Shown one piece after another: positions 50,206 through 58,232 of a DNA stretch of 64,000 nucleotides; within the stretch, counting starts at the first letter, position 1, and every line of letters starts with the position of its first letter. The position numbers and the translations under genes were made by a program. The stretch is from assembly GCA_002418895.1 (NCBI GenBank), contig DIFA01000018.1:45877-109876 (forward strand), in the 5' to 3' direction. The DNA comes from Dehalococcoidia bacterium UBA5760 (lineage in GTDB: Bacteria; Chloroflexota; Dehalococcoidia; Dehalococcoidales; UBA5760). The notes beneath the pieces are model-generated. The model was not told where the DNA came from. It saw only the letters and a list, made by a program, of their open reading frames with translations, and did no database searches.

Positions 50206-51642
50206 CTAGCGAGCCCGCTTTGATTCAGGAATCCATTCCGGGAAGTAGAAATCACCGTTCTTCCAACGGTAGGGGTGGATTACCTTAACCGTCTGATCCG
50301 GATACCACTGCATGACCATACCGCCGGGACGACCGGATTCACCGGTAGTGTCGAGTACCGAAGAGTGTGTGTAGGGGTGATCGGGTCCGTAGAACTTGTA
50401 GTTCTGCCAGAGGATGTCGTTCGGACCAGCAGGCTCAAAGCCGCCTTCCTTATAGAGCTTGAGGTCGGTTTTCTCCATCTCCGTAACCCAATCGTCCAGC
50501 GGCTCGAAGCCACCGGCTCTCTCGGCCGCCGCTGCCATCATCATGACCCCCCAGTAGGCGTTAAAGCCACAAAAGTGAGGGAAAAGCGGCCGGGTGGTGT
50601 ATTTAGCAGCGTAGGCATCGAGGAACTTCTGGGTCGTGGGATCCCAATCCATACCGAGACATGGTGGGGGTGATGTGGAATTGAAACCACCTGCCATACC
50701 GCCCATATCATCCCAGAATTCTATGCTGGCAGCGGCGACATTAACACCGGAAATAGGAATAGGGACCTGCAGCTCAACATAAGCGGCACTGGGCGGGATA
50801 CAATTTACCGAGGCAATGTGGTAGATGAAATCAGGGTCATAAGCTACTACCTTGGCGTAAACCGGGCTGAAGTCGAAGGTTTCGATATCGTACATTACCT
50901 CGCCGATAACCTCGATACCGGCGCCGGGGGCAATCTCGTCACGGATATACTCGGCTACCCCGCCACCGTAGGCAGTATCTTCGAAGAAGAGCACACAGGT
51001 TTCCCAGCCCATGTCACCGTCTGGTCCCAGAACATCACTAGCGTAGGCAACGTACTCGGCACCCTGGTCATAGTCGTTCATGTGGTCCATGAAGTAACAC
51101 TTGTACTTATCGTACTCGTCATGAACCTGCTCGATACACCTGATTGCCGAGGTCCATGTCTCCATTATGGGAACCTGGTACTCGGCAAGGCGCGGGAACC
51201 AGCCCAGACTGACATCATCGATACAACCGGAAACCATGAAGTCAACGCCGATGTTCTCGTTAAGGTATTCCATTCCCTTGATACCTTCGGTGACGCTTTC
51301 CGCAGAATCAGCCTTATAAAGCACAATTTGCCGTCCCAGTATTCCACCATTAGCATTGAGCTCTTCAACGGCTATCTCGGTGCCTCTCATGGCACTCCGG
51401 CCGACATCAGTATCAAAAGCACCGATGTAGCCACATTTCCAAGGCTCTGCTGGTGTTGGAGTTGGTTCGGGTGTTGGAGTTGGTTCGGGTGTTGGAGTTG
51501 GTTCGGGTGTTGGAGTTGGTTCGGGTGTTGGTGTTGGGGTTGGGGTTGGAGTAGTACAGCTGGTCATTAAGGGTATACTTAGTGCCAGTACTGTCACTAA
51601 TCCGAAACCAATGATTGTCTTTAGTAACCCACTTTTCTTCAC
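50206..51642 (-). CDS. branched-chain amino acid type ABC receptor lipoprotein (LivK-like)
   Basis: 478 aa extracytoplasmic binding protein. The signal ends at LMTSC (Cys29). Behind it is a spacer of TPTPEP repeats (about residues 31-65) encoded by four identical 18-bp units, then a periplasmic-binding-protein fold type I (GYIGAFDTDVGRSAMRGTEI, ANGGILGRQIVLYKADSAES). The length beyond standard LivK is due to the spacer. The spacer would lift the domain off the membrane. First gene of the liv operon with an unusual AT-rich leader. The substrate may be amino acid, amide or urea-like. Confidence 0.9.
   Translation of the reverse strand: MKKSGLLKTIIGFGLVTVLALSIPLMTSCTTPTPTPTPTPEPTPTPEPTPTPEPTPTPEPTPTPAEPWKCGYIGAFDTDVGRSAMRGTEIAVEELNANGGILGRQIVLYKADSAESVTEGIKGMEYLNENIGVDFMVSGCIDDVSLGWFPRLAEYQVPIMETWTSAIRCIEQVHDEYDKYKCYFMDHMNDYDQGAEYVAYASDVLGPDGDMGWETCVLFFEDTAYGGGVAEYIRDEIAPGAGIEVIGEVMYDIETFDFSPVYAKVVAYDPDFIYHIASVNCIPPSAAYVELQVPIPISGVNVAAASIEFWDDMGGMAGGFNSTSPPPCLGMDWDPTTQKFLDAYAAKYTTRPLFPHFCGFNAYWGVMMMAAAAERAGGFEPLDDWVTEMEKTDLKLYKEGGFEPAGPNDILWQNYKFYGPDHPYTHSSVLDTTGESGRPGGMVMQWYPDQTVKVIHPYRWKNGDFYFPEWIPESKRAR
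51452..51523 (-). repeat. four perfect 18-bp tandem repeats in the receptor gene
   Basis: The unit GGTGTTGGAGTTGGTTCG (read on the + strand) occurs four times without change from 51452 to 51523, encoding EPTPTP on the minus strand. Adjacent positions hold degenerate copies. Replication slippage would change the spacer length by six residues per unit. Confidence 0.85.
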
Positions 51643-51915
51643 TAAAACTCCTCCTTACCTGGCAAGATTTGGTTCGTGAATTACCGGGTTTACCATTTTG
51701 GCCTAGGCGGGGCTCTATACCTGTGCTCACCTCCTAGATTTTGTATTGCTTACCATAACGAAAATAAAGCAGAAATGACACCAGGATATATATCGTTATC
51801 TATTTCGTTAGTAGTACTTCTTTATGTTCTTTATACTACTATATAGCTACTTCGTTAATACTACTACACCATTATACTATAATCTGTCAAGTGCTTGAGG
51901 TGTGGGATACTAATT
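51643..51915 (-). promoter_or_regulatory. AT-rich leader of the liv operon with repeated elements
   Basis: 273 bases without a gene. On the minus strand TTGACAGATTATAG is followed by TATAAT (from 51890 downwards), a near copy of the TTGACAGAATAGCCTATAAT element at the response regulator promoter (16 of 20 matches). Further down are repeats of GTAGTAT and ACGAAGTAG/ACGAAATAG. These could be response-regulator sites. Confidence 0.4.
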
Positions 51916-52584
51916 TTAATTTGAAGGAATAGGAATAACAGCGGTTATCTTGGTCCCTTTACCGGCCTCCGATTCTACGGAAAAACTACCGCTAACCATA
52001 TACACCCGATCACGCATACCCAACAGACCCAGTTTGCCGCCATGTACATAGTTTTCCAGCGTTGCATCCGGTGCGAACCCGCATCCGTTATCGCTGATAT
52101 TCAAGATAACCTTGCGGTTGCCAAAATCGACTCCTATGATAACCTCCGTCGCCACGGCGTACTTCCTGACGTTGCGAAGTGCCTCCTGGCTAATCCGAAA
52201 AAGCACCAGTTCAATCTCGGATGGTAGGCGTCGTTGACAACCCGTGATTTCCAGACGACAATCCAGCTCCTCATCGCTATTCATCTCTTCAACCAGCAAC
52301 TCCAGTGACGGCAGCAGACCCAACGAATCCAGTAGACCGGGGCGCAGCTCGGAACAGAAACGTCGTATTCCGCCCATCACATGGTTAATCGTGCTCTGAA
52401 GGCACCTTAGACGGCGGGTATCTTCTGCCGATAACCGGTCATTCCCCGTAATTATCTCCTCGATGTCGGTAATCACGGTGAATAAATCCTGAATGGTCTC
52501 GTCATGCAGTTCGCAGGCAATTCGCTTTCGCTCCGCTTCCTGTGCCCGGGTGATCTCAGTAATATATGACTGTGCCGTTGACAT
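51916..52584 (-). CDS. HisKA_3-type histidine kinase without sensor domain
   Basis: 222 aa, NarX/DegS-type kinase. Residues 12-80 are the HisKA_3 dimerisation domain with the phosphoacceptor His in RKRIACELHDETIQDLF. The HATPase domain is about 120-222 (ALRNVRKYAVATEV, NISDNGCGFAP, GKLGLLGMRDRV, GKGTKITAVI). There is no sensor, PAS or membrane region before the DHp helix, so the input must come from a partner protein. Likely cotranscribed with the LuxR-type regulator upstream (gap 87 bases). Confidence 0.88.
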   Translation of the reverse strand: MSTAQSYITEITRAQEAERKRIACELHDETIQDLFTVITDIEEIITGNDRLSAEDTRRLRCLQSTINHVMGGIRRFCSELRPGLLDSLGLLPSLELLVEEMNSDEELDCRLEITGCQRRLPSEIELVLFRISQEALRNVRKYAVATEVIIGVDFGNRKVILNISDNGCGFAPDATLENYVHGGKLGLLGMRDRVYMVSGSFSVESEAGKGTKITAVIPIPSN

Positions 52585-52671
52585 ATTATCAATCTTCCCG
52601 AAAAAATGTCAGAGAGCTAGAGAAGTACATGGTATCAGCTCGTTCTTAGCGATCACTGTTAACCGGTTATT

Positions 52672-53358
52672 CTATTCGCAACCGGGCTCATTCAAACTGT
52701 CCCAGCCCTTCTTCAAGGCATACAGCATTGCTTCCACCCGTGATTGAACTCCCAGCTTCTTGAAAATATTGGCGAGGTGTGTGCCGACCGTCTGCTCACT
52801 GATATGAAGTTCTGAGGCGATTTCCTTATTGCTCATCCCTTTGATAACCAGCTTCAGTATCTGTAGCTCGCGACTGCGCAATTCGTTCGAGTCTTGTCCC
52901 TTCTTACTCTTGCTGATAGCCATTCTACGCATAATCTCACCCGCTTTGCGGTCGAATACGTTGGTTCCGCCGTAAACCGTACGAATAGCGTTGACCAGCC
53001 TGCGGGGAAGCAGGTCACTCTTGAGCAGATATCCGCTGGCCCCGGCCTCGACACAAGCACGCACATAGTGGTCATAATCGTAGGCACTGAGTATGATAAC
53101 AGCCGTGTTGGGACAGGCTGCCTTAATCGCTTTGGTAGCTTCGATACCATTCATAACCGGCATAGCGACGTCAATCAAGGCTACATCGGGCAGCTTCTTA
53201 CGGGCCAGCTCAACAGCCCTCTCACCATTCTTGGCCATAGCCACGCATTCAATATCAGTTACTTTCTCTAAGATGCGGCGCAACCCCTGTTGAGCCAGGA
53301 GATGGTCATCAGCGATCATTACTTTAATCTTTTCCATAACTAATCCCGGGGAAAGCAA
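52672..53358 (-). CDS. NarL/LuxR-family response regulator
   Basis: 228 aa. Receiver domain 1-125 (IKVMIADDHLLAQQG, phosphoacceptor Asp in DVALIDVAMPVMNG, VIILSAYD, SGYLLKSDLL), and C-terminal LuxR HTH (LRSRELQILKLVIKGMSNKE, then IASELHISEQTVGTHLANIF). It presumably is phosphorylated by the adjacent truncated kinase and regulates the downstream liv operon or others. Some starting residues (MLSPGLVMEK) before the MIADDH strand may be extra; Met8 (53337) is an alternative start. Confidence 0.93.
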   Translation of the reverse strand: MLSPGLVMEKIKVMIADDHLLAQQGLRRILEKVTDIECVAMAKNGERAVELARKKLPDVALIDVAMPVMNGIEATKAIKAACPNTAVIILSAYDYDHYVRACVEAGASGYLLKSDLLPRRLVNAIRTVYGGTNVFDRKAGEIMRRMAISKSKKGQDSNELRSRELQILKLVIKGMSNKEIASELHISEQTVGTHLANIFKKLGVQSRVEAMLYALKKGWDSLNEPGCE

Positions 53359-53369
53359 TAAGCTAGCTA

Positions 53370-53398
53370 AATATAGCTATTATAGGCTATTCTGTCAA
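53370..53398 (-). promoter_or_regulatory. promoter of the NarL-type regulator gene
   Basis: On the minus strand TTGACA (53393-53398), 17 bp, TATATT (53370-53375). Just upstream is the perfect dyad ACCATA-T-TATGGT (53412-53424). Confidence 0.5.
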
Positions 53399-53632
53399 GC
53401 GGTTGCTAATCACCATATTATGGTAATGATATATACCTGATTAGCCTTATTATTTCATAGGTATATTCATAATACTGGCGTTTTTCCACGGGAAATGTTA
53501 GCCTTAGGTGTCTATTATAAATATATTACGGTCGTTATGCACTGCCGCCGCAGCACTGCTCCGTTCTAGCGAGCTCCCCGGGTAGCTTTTCCGGCTTTTC
53601 CGATTACAAAAACTATGGTTTGATATGGTGTG

Positions 53633-54208
53633 ATGATGTACAGGAGTTATCAAAGGTCCCGCCTCAATCCGGTGTGGATCTTAATAGGAATAAACGTACT
53701 GCTTTTTATCGTTACCCTGACAACCCCGAGGATTGTTCTATTCCTCGGGTTGATACCGGTTGATTTAGCATCAAGACCGTGGACATTACTGACCTCTCTT
53801 TTCCTCCACGGCGGTATAGGACATATTCTGGGTAATATGATTACCCTCTACTTCTTCGGCAGAGCTCTACGCACACTGGTCGGAGACAGGAGATTTATCA
53901 TCGTTTACTTCCTGGGGGGGATACTGGGAAGTATTTTCTATGTATTTCTGGCGCCGCCCCTATCTATCTGTATCGGTGCTTCGGGAGCTGTCTTTGCCGT
54001 CGGAGGCGTACTGGCTGTAATGAGACCAAAGCTTAGGGTACTCGTTTTTCCCGTCCCGGTTCCGGTGCCACTCTGGGCAGCAGTTATCGGCGGTTTTGTG
54101 ATAATATCCTTTTTTCCGAATGTGGCATGGCAATCCCACCTCGGGGGGCTGGTCTTCGGTCTTGTGGCGGGCTACTTCTTACGCCGGCAGGAAGAGTTCT
54201 ATCGTTAA
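53633..54208 (+). CDS. rhomboid family intramembrane serine protease
   Basis: About 191 aa with six hydrophobic helices. The catalytic Ser is in CIGASGAVFAV and the His in WQSHLGGLVFG; GGIGHILGNMITLYFFG provides the typical oxyanion Asn/His. Cleaves membrane proteins within the bilayer. GTG (53630) and ATGs at 53633/53636 compete as starts, none with a strong ribosome site. Single gene, convergent with the LOG-family gene downstream. Confidence 0.9.
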   Translation: MMYRSYQRSRLNPVWILIGINVLLFIVTLTTPRIVLFLGLIPVDLASRPWTLLTSLFLHGGIGHILGNMITLYFFGRALRTLVGDRRFIIVYFLGGILGSIFYVFLAPPLSICIGASGAVFAVGGVLAVMRPKLRVLVFPVPVPVPLWAAVIGGFVIISFFPNVAWQSHLGGLVFGLVAGYFLRRQEEFYR

Positions 54209-54236
54209 TTGCGGAAAAATAGAGCTGATGTAACAC

Positions 54237-54920
54237 TTACTCCAGCAAAGCTTCCCTGCCGCCAATTTCCTGCTTCAGATACCACATCTGGATAGCCTCA
54301 ACGACTTCGTTGGTGGCATCACAGACCCTTAGCAGCTTGAAGTCGTCCTCAGATATAAACCCTCTGGCCAGGGCAGAAACCCGCAGCCAGTCCAGAAACC
54401 CCTTCCAGTAATTGCTATGAAAGAGTATTACCGGGAACGGCTTTATCTTATGAGTCTGCATTAAGGTCAGCACTTCGGTTACCTCATCAAGCGTGCCTAA
54501 TCCGCCGGGCATGATGACAAAGGCAGTAGCATACTTAACCAGCATCACCTTGCGGGCGAAGAAGTGACTGAATGTGATTGCCTTGGTCGTGTAGGTATTA
54601 CAGCGCTGTTCTTCGGGTAGCTCGATATTCAAACCCACTGAGGCCACTCCCGCCTTAAGGGCTCCCTTGTTGGCCGCCTCCATCACACCGGGGCCACCAC
54701 CGGTAATGATAGAGAAACCTATCTGTCCCAGACAATAGGCTATCTCCTCCGTTTGTGCGTACAGTTCATCCTCCGGATTGAGCCGGGCCGAACCGTATAT
54801 CGTTACCGCCGGCTCAATGCCGGCAAGCTTATCAAAGCCCTCTACCAGTTCCCCGATAATACGGAACATCCGCCAGCAATCTTCCTTGGCCAGGTCATCT
54901 ATCTCATATCCGTGTGTCAT
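54237..54920 (-). CDS. LOG-family nucleoside 5'-monophosphate phosphoribohydrolase-like protein
   Basis: 227 aa Rossmann-fold protein of the TIGR00730/LOG family: VTIYGSARLNPEDE, IITGGGPGVMEAANKGA (PGGGxGTxxE partner) and FVIMPGGLGTLDEVTEVLTL. Such proteins release cytokinin-like bases or AMP from nucleotides. Start set at ATG 54920, with GGGAGGG eight bases upstream; longer in-frame start at 54950 lacks a ribosome site. Its real substrate in bacteria is uncertain. Confidence 0.9.
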   Translation of the reverse strand: MTHGYEIDDLAKEDCWRMFRIIGELVEGFDKLAGIEPAVTIYGSARLNPEDELYAQTEEIAYCLGQIGFSIITGGGPGVMEAANKGALKAGVASVGLNIELPEEQRCNTYTTKAITFSHFFARKVMLVKYATAFVIMPGGLGTLDEVTEVLTLMQTHKIKPFPVILFHSNYWKGFLDWLRVSALARGFISEDDFKLLRVCDATNEVVEAIQMWYLKQEIGGREALLE

Positions 54921-55197
54921 GTTTCCCTCCCGGAAGACAAATAATACCATATTAGAAAGCAGTTGTATATCACAGCAGCTTCGCTCTGCTCTGGAGTTGC
55001 GTCTAAGGTATCTTGTTGCTACAATTGTTATAGCTGAAGGGATGAGGAATAGGGCAGCAGTAAGGGGGCGCGGTATATTCTACTCCATGCTTTGTTCTGT
55101 CTGCTGACTCTATCCGGGAGGCTGTGGTTATCACCTCAAGACACTGCCATTCTTTACTCGGCGAAAGGAAGTGGCATCGGGGTTAACTGTGATTAAA

Positions 55198-56451
55198 ATG
55201 AGTGGAACACTGGCGGAAAAGATATTAAGTGATAAGTCAGGTGGTGAAGCCGGGGCGGGGGATATCGTTATCGCTCAGGTAGACCTGGTTTTTGTGCAGG
55301 ATACTACCGGCCCCTTGACGGTGCGGCAGTTTCAGGCCGCCGGCTTTAAGCGTCCGGTTTCTTCGATAAAGGCCGCCCTTTTTCTGGACCATGCTGCTCC
55401 CAGCCCGAACCGTGAGCTTGCTGACGACCATAGCTTCCTGCGTGGATTTGCCCGGCAGACCGGTTGTTTCCTCTTTGATGTTGGCGACGGCGTCTGCCAT
55501 CAAATAGTGGCGGAGTCTCTTGCCCGTCCCGGTGATTTGATTCTCGGCACCGATTCTCATACGGTAACTGCCGGTGGCCTGGGTGCTTTTGCCTGCGGCA
55601 TGGGTTCTACGGATGGAGCAATTGCCCTCGGCCTGGGTAAAACCTGGCTCCGCGTGCCGGAAAGCATCAGCGTGATACTTTCGGGCAGGTTCTCTCCCGG
55701 TGTCTATGCCAAGGACCTGATCATCTATCTGATCGGACGGATCGGTGCTGATGGCGCCACCTACCGGTCACTGGAATTCGGCGGCGATACGGTGAGCGTT
55801 ATGAGCGTTCCGGAGCGCCTCACTGTGTCCAATATGGCGGTGGAGGCCGGAGCCAAGGTGGGGCTTTTCCCGGCCGATGAAATGACGAGGGACTACCTGG
55901 CAACACAGGGGCGTGTTAGCGACTACCGGCCTCTGTCGCCTGACCAGTCTGCCCTCTATGAGGATACTATTGAGATTAATGTCGCTGAGCTTGAGCCGAT
56001 GGTGTCCAAACCTCACACTGTGGATAACACTGCTCCGGCCAGAGAACTTCGGGGTACCGAGATTCAGCAGGTGGTTATTGGTACCTGCACCAACGGCCGT
56101 ATCGATGACCTGGCAGTCGCAGCTAAGATTATTCAGGGCAAGCGGCGTTGTCCCCGAACCCGTCTGGTAGTTGTCCCGGCATCACGAGGAGTATTACAAG
56201 AAGCAGTGGCAGCTGGATATATCCAGACCCTGCTTGAAGCCGGGGCTGTTATTCTGCCGCCGGGCTGCGGACCATGCCTCGGCCTGCATCAGGGAGTACT
56301 GGGTGCCGGGGAAAACTGCCTATCTACCGCTAATCGTAATTTTAAGGGTAGAATGGGTAACCCGGATGCTTTCATCTATTTAGGTAGTCCGGCTACTGCT
56401 GCTGCTACCGCGCTCAGGGGAGAAATTGCTGATCCCAGGGAGTTTCTGTAA
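55198..56451 (+). CDS. aconitase/isopropylmalate dehydratase-type large subunit
   Basis: About 417 aa, large subunit of the LeuC/homoaconitase family. Holds the 4Fe-4S ligands in VIGTCTNGRIDDL and PPGCGPCLGLHQ. LGTDSHTVTAGGLGAFACGM and GMGSTDGAIALGLGKTWL are family hallmarks. In this operon it probably isomerises citrate to isocitrate with its small subunit. The start is uncertain: GTG 55171, GTG 55189 or ATG 55198, the last fits homologue N-termini (MSGTLAEKIL). First gene of the oxidative TCA operon. Confidence 0.88.
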   Translation: MSGTLAEKILSDKSGGEAGAGDIVIAQVDLVFVQDTTGPLTVRQFQAAGFKRPVSSIKAALFLDHAAPSPNRELADDHSFLRGFARQTGCFLFDVGDGVCHQIVAESLARPGDLILGTDSHTVTAGGLGAFACGMGSTDGAIALGLGKTWLRVPESISVILSGRFSPGVYAKDLIIYLIGRIGADGATYRSLEFGGDTVSVMSVPERLTVSNMAVEAGAKVGLFPADEMTRDYLATQGRVSDYRPLSPDQSALYEDTIEINVAELEPMVSKPHTVDNTAPARELRGTEIQQVVIGTCTNGRIDDLAVAAKIIQGKRRCPRTRLVVVPASRGVLQEAVAAGYIQTLLEAGAVILPPGCGPCLGLHQGVLGAGENCLSTANRNFKGRMGNPDAFIYLGSPATAAATALRGEIADPREFL

Positions 56452-56491
56452 TTAGAACCCTCGGGCTAACGTAGAAAGGAGAGCCTTAGAA

Positions 56492-56998
56492 TTGATCACA
56501 GGCCGTGCTTTTAAATTTGGCTCGGGTATCTCGACCGATCAGATTATACCGGGTCGATTTGCTTACCTGAGAAGCAATCTGCCCGAGCTGGCCAAACATG
56601 CCATGGAAGATGCCGACCCCACCTTCGTCAGCAGGGTAAATGAGGGGGATTTCATCGTTGCCGGCAGTAATTTCGGGCTTGGTTCCAGCCGTGAGCATGC
56701 CCCGCTGGTTATCAAGATGGCCGGGGTACGGGCAGTACTGGCTAAATCAGTAGCCCGGATATTCTTCCGAAATGCGATTAACCTGGGACTCCCCGTCTTA
56801 TTATGCGATACCGACAGCATTAACGAAAGTGATAAATTAGAGATAGACCTTCAAGAGGGTACTATTCGGGATATAACCAATGACAGCCGGCTTACCTTTG
56901 CTAAAATTCCCGGGATAATGCTCCAGATTCTTAACGAAGGCGGACTTCTGCCTTACCTTAGTAAATATGGCGATTTCAGATTGCCGTCGGTTAGGTAA
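56492..56998 (+). CDS. aconitase/isopropylmalate dehydratase-type small subunit
   Basis: 168 aa swivel subunit (LeuD-like). Signature segments GRAFKFGSGISTDQIIPGRF and VAGSNFGLGSSREHAP (the Ser/Arg active-site loop) are present, then IARIFFRNAINLGLPVL. TTG start with AAAGGAGAG. Forty bases after the large subunit. Substrate choice (citrate, isopropylmalate, homocitrate) is carried partly by loop residues not decidable here; the operon context favours citrate. Confidence 0.9.
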   Translation: MITGRAFKFGSGISTDQIIPGRFAYLRSNLPELAKHAMEDADPTFVSRVNEGDFIVAGSNFGLGSSREHAPLVIKMAGVRAVLAKSVARIFFRNAINLGLPVLLCDTDSINESDKLEIDLQEGTIRDITNDSRLTFAKIPGIMLQILNEGGLLPYLSKYGDFRLPSVR

Positions 56999-57032
56999 CT
57001 CTACTGAAAAAAATGAGGAGCGATAATTTCTG

Positions 57033-58109
57033 ATGGCTTACCGGATTACTCTTATTCCCGGTGACGGCGTAGGACCTGAGATTACCGAGGCTACGGTGAA
57101 AGTGCTGGAAGCTACCGGCATCGCATTTAACTGGGATGTGGTTTGTGTAGGGGCTGCCGCCCAGGATAAACTGGGCACCGTGCTTCCCGCATCGGTGCTG
57201 GAGTCGATTAGGAAGAACAGGGTGGCCCTTAAGGGACCGGTTACCACACCGGTCGGTTCCGGTTTTCGCAGCGTCAATGTCGCCCTGCGTAAGAGTCTGG
57301 ACCTTTATGTCTGTCTGCGTCCATGCAAGTCCTATGCCGGTGCGCCGACACGTTACGATAACATCGACATTGTCGTGGTGCGAGAGAATATAGAAGACCT
57401 CTACAGCGGCATCGAATTTGAAAAGGGTACCCATGAGGCAGCCAGACTGATAGAGCTTATTGCAGAAACTAAATTCGAGCAGGTTAGAACGGACTCGGGT
57501 TTCAGCATCAAGGTGATTTCCGAGATGCGCAGTCGGCGCATTGTCCGCTTTGCCTTCGACTATGCTCGGAGTAATCATCGTAAAAAGGTCACCGCAGTAC
57601 ATAAGGCCAACATCATGAAGTTCTCCGACGGGTTATTTCTCGCTACGGCCCGGGAGGTCGCCCGGGATTACCCCGATATTGATTTCGAGGACAGGATCGT
57701 GGACAACATGAATATGCAGCTGGTGCAGAAGCCACACGAATTTGACATACTGGTTGCCCCCAATCTTTACGGTGATCTGCTCTCCGACCTCTGTGCCGGC
57801 CTGGTGGGAGGATTGGGACTGGCCCCCGGGGCTAACCTGGGTGACGAGATAGCCTTATTTGAACCGACGCACGGCAGTGCCCCCGGCTATGCCGGGTTAA
57901 ATAAAGTCAATCCCATGGCCATGATGCTTTCCGGTGTGATGATGCTTCGCTATCTGGGGGAAGCGGAGGCTGCCGGCAGGCTGGAAAGGGCGATAGCCGG
58001 AGTGATCGCCGAGGGTAAGAGTGTTACCTATGATTTGAAAAGGGGAATGCCGGGTACCGCAGTCGGTACCGCACAGGTGGCTGATGCCGTAGTGGAAAAA
58101 CTCAGATAA
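57033..58109 (+). CDS. isocitrate dehydrogenase-like enzyme (isocitrate/isopropylmalate family)
   Basis: 358 aa beta-decarboxylating dehydrogenase. The substrate loop KGPVTTPVGSGFRSVNVALR with RSxNVxLR, plus RPCKSYAGAP, VVVRENIEDLYSGIE, KANIMKFSDGLF, NMNMQLVQKP and LVAPNLYGDLLSDL are those of NAD-IDH and homoisocitrate-type enzymes. The HGSAPGYAG segment lacks the lysine used by NADP enzymes, so NAD is more likely. Together with the neighbours it would yield 2-oxoglutarate. RBS ATGAGGAG, 34 bases after the small subunit. Confidence 0.9.
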   Translation: MAYRITLIPGDGVGPEITEATVKVLEATGIAFNWDVVCVGAAAQDKLGTVLPASVLESIRKNRVALKGPVTTPVGSGFRSVNVALRKSLDLYVCLRPCKSYAGAPTRYDNIDIVVVRENIEDLYSGIEFEKGTHEAARLIELIAETKFEQVRTDSGFSIKVISEMRSRRIVRFAFDYARSNHRKKVTAVHKANIMKFSDGLFLATAREVARDYPDIDFEDRIVDNMNMQLVQKPHEFDILVAPNLYGDLLSDLCAGLVGGLGLAPGANLGDEIALFEPTHGSAPGYAGLNKVNPMAMMLSGVMMLRYLGEAEAAGRLERAIAGVIAEGKSVTYDLKRGMPGTAVGTAQVADAVVEKLR

Positions 58110-58232
58110 CAGAAGGATAACTGCCGCTGCCGTTTTTTCAATTACGGCCCGGCCTTATGTTATAAAATAATATGCTTTCTTTAAGGAGTTAATTGTGTTT
58201 TTGCCATACTCGATGGCAGGAGAGAGGAAGTA

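Noticed and set aside
51452..51523. Possible CRISPR array
   Set aside because: Contiguous 18-bp units without spacers, in frame inside a coding sequence.
50818..51570. 250-codon + strand frame with Trp/Cys-rich repeat tail
   Set aside because: The tail is the antisense reading of the TPTPEP spacer of the receptor gene.
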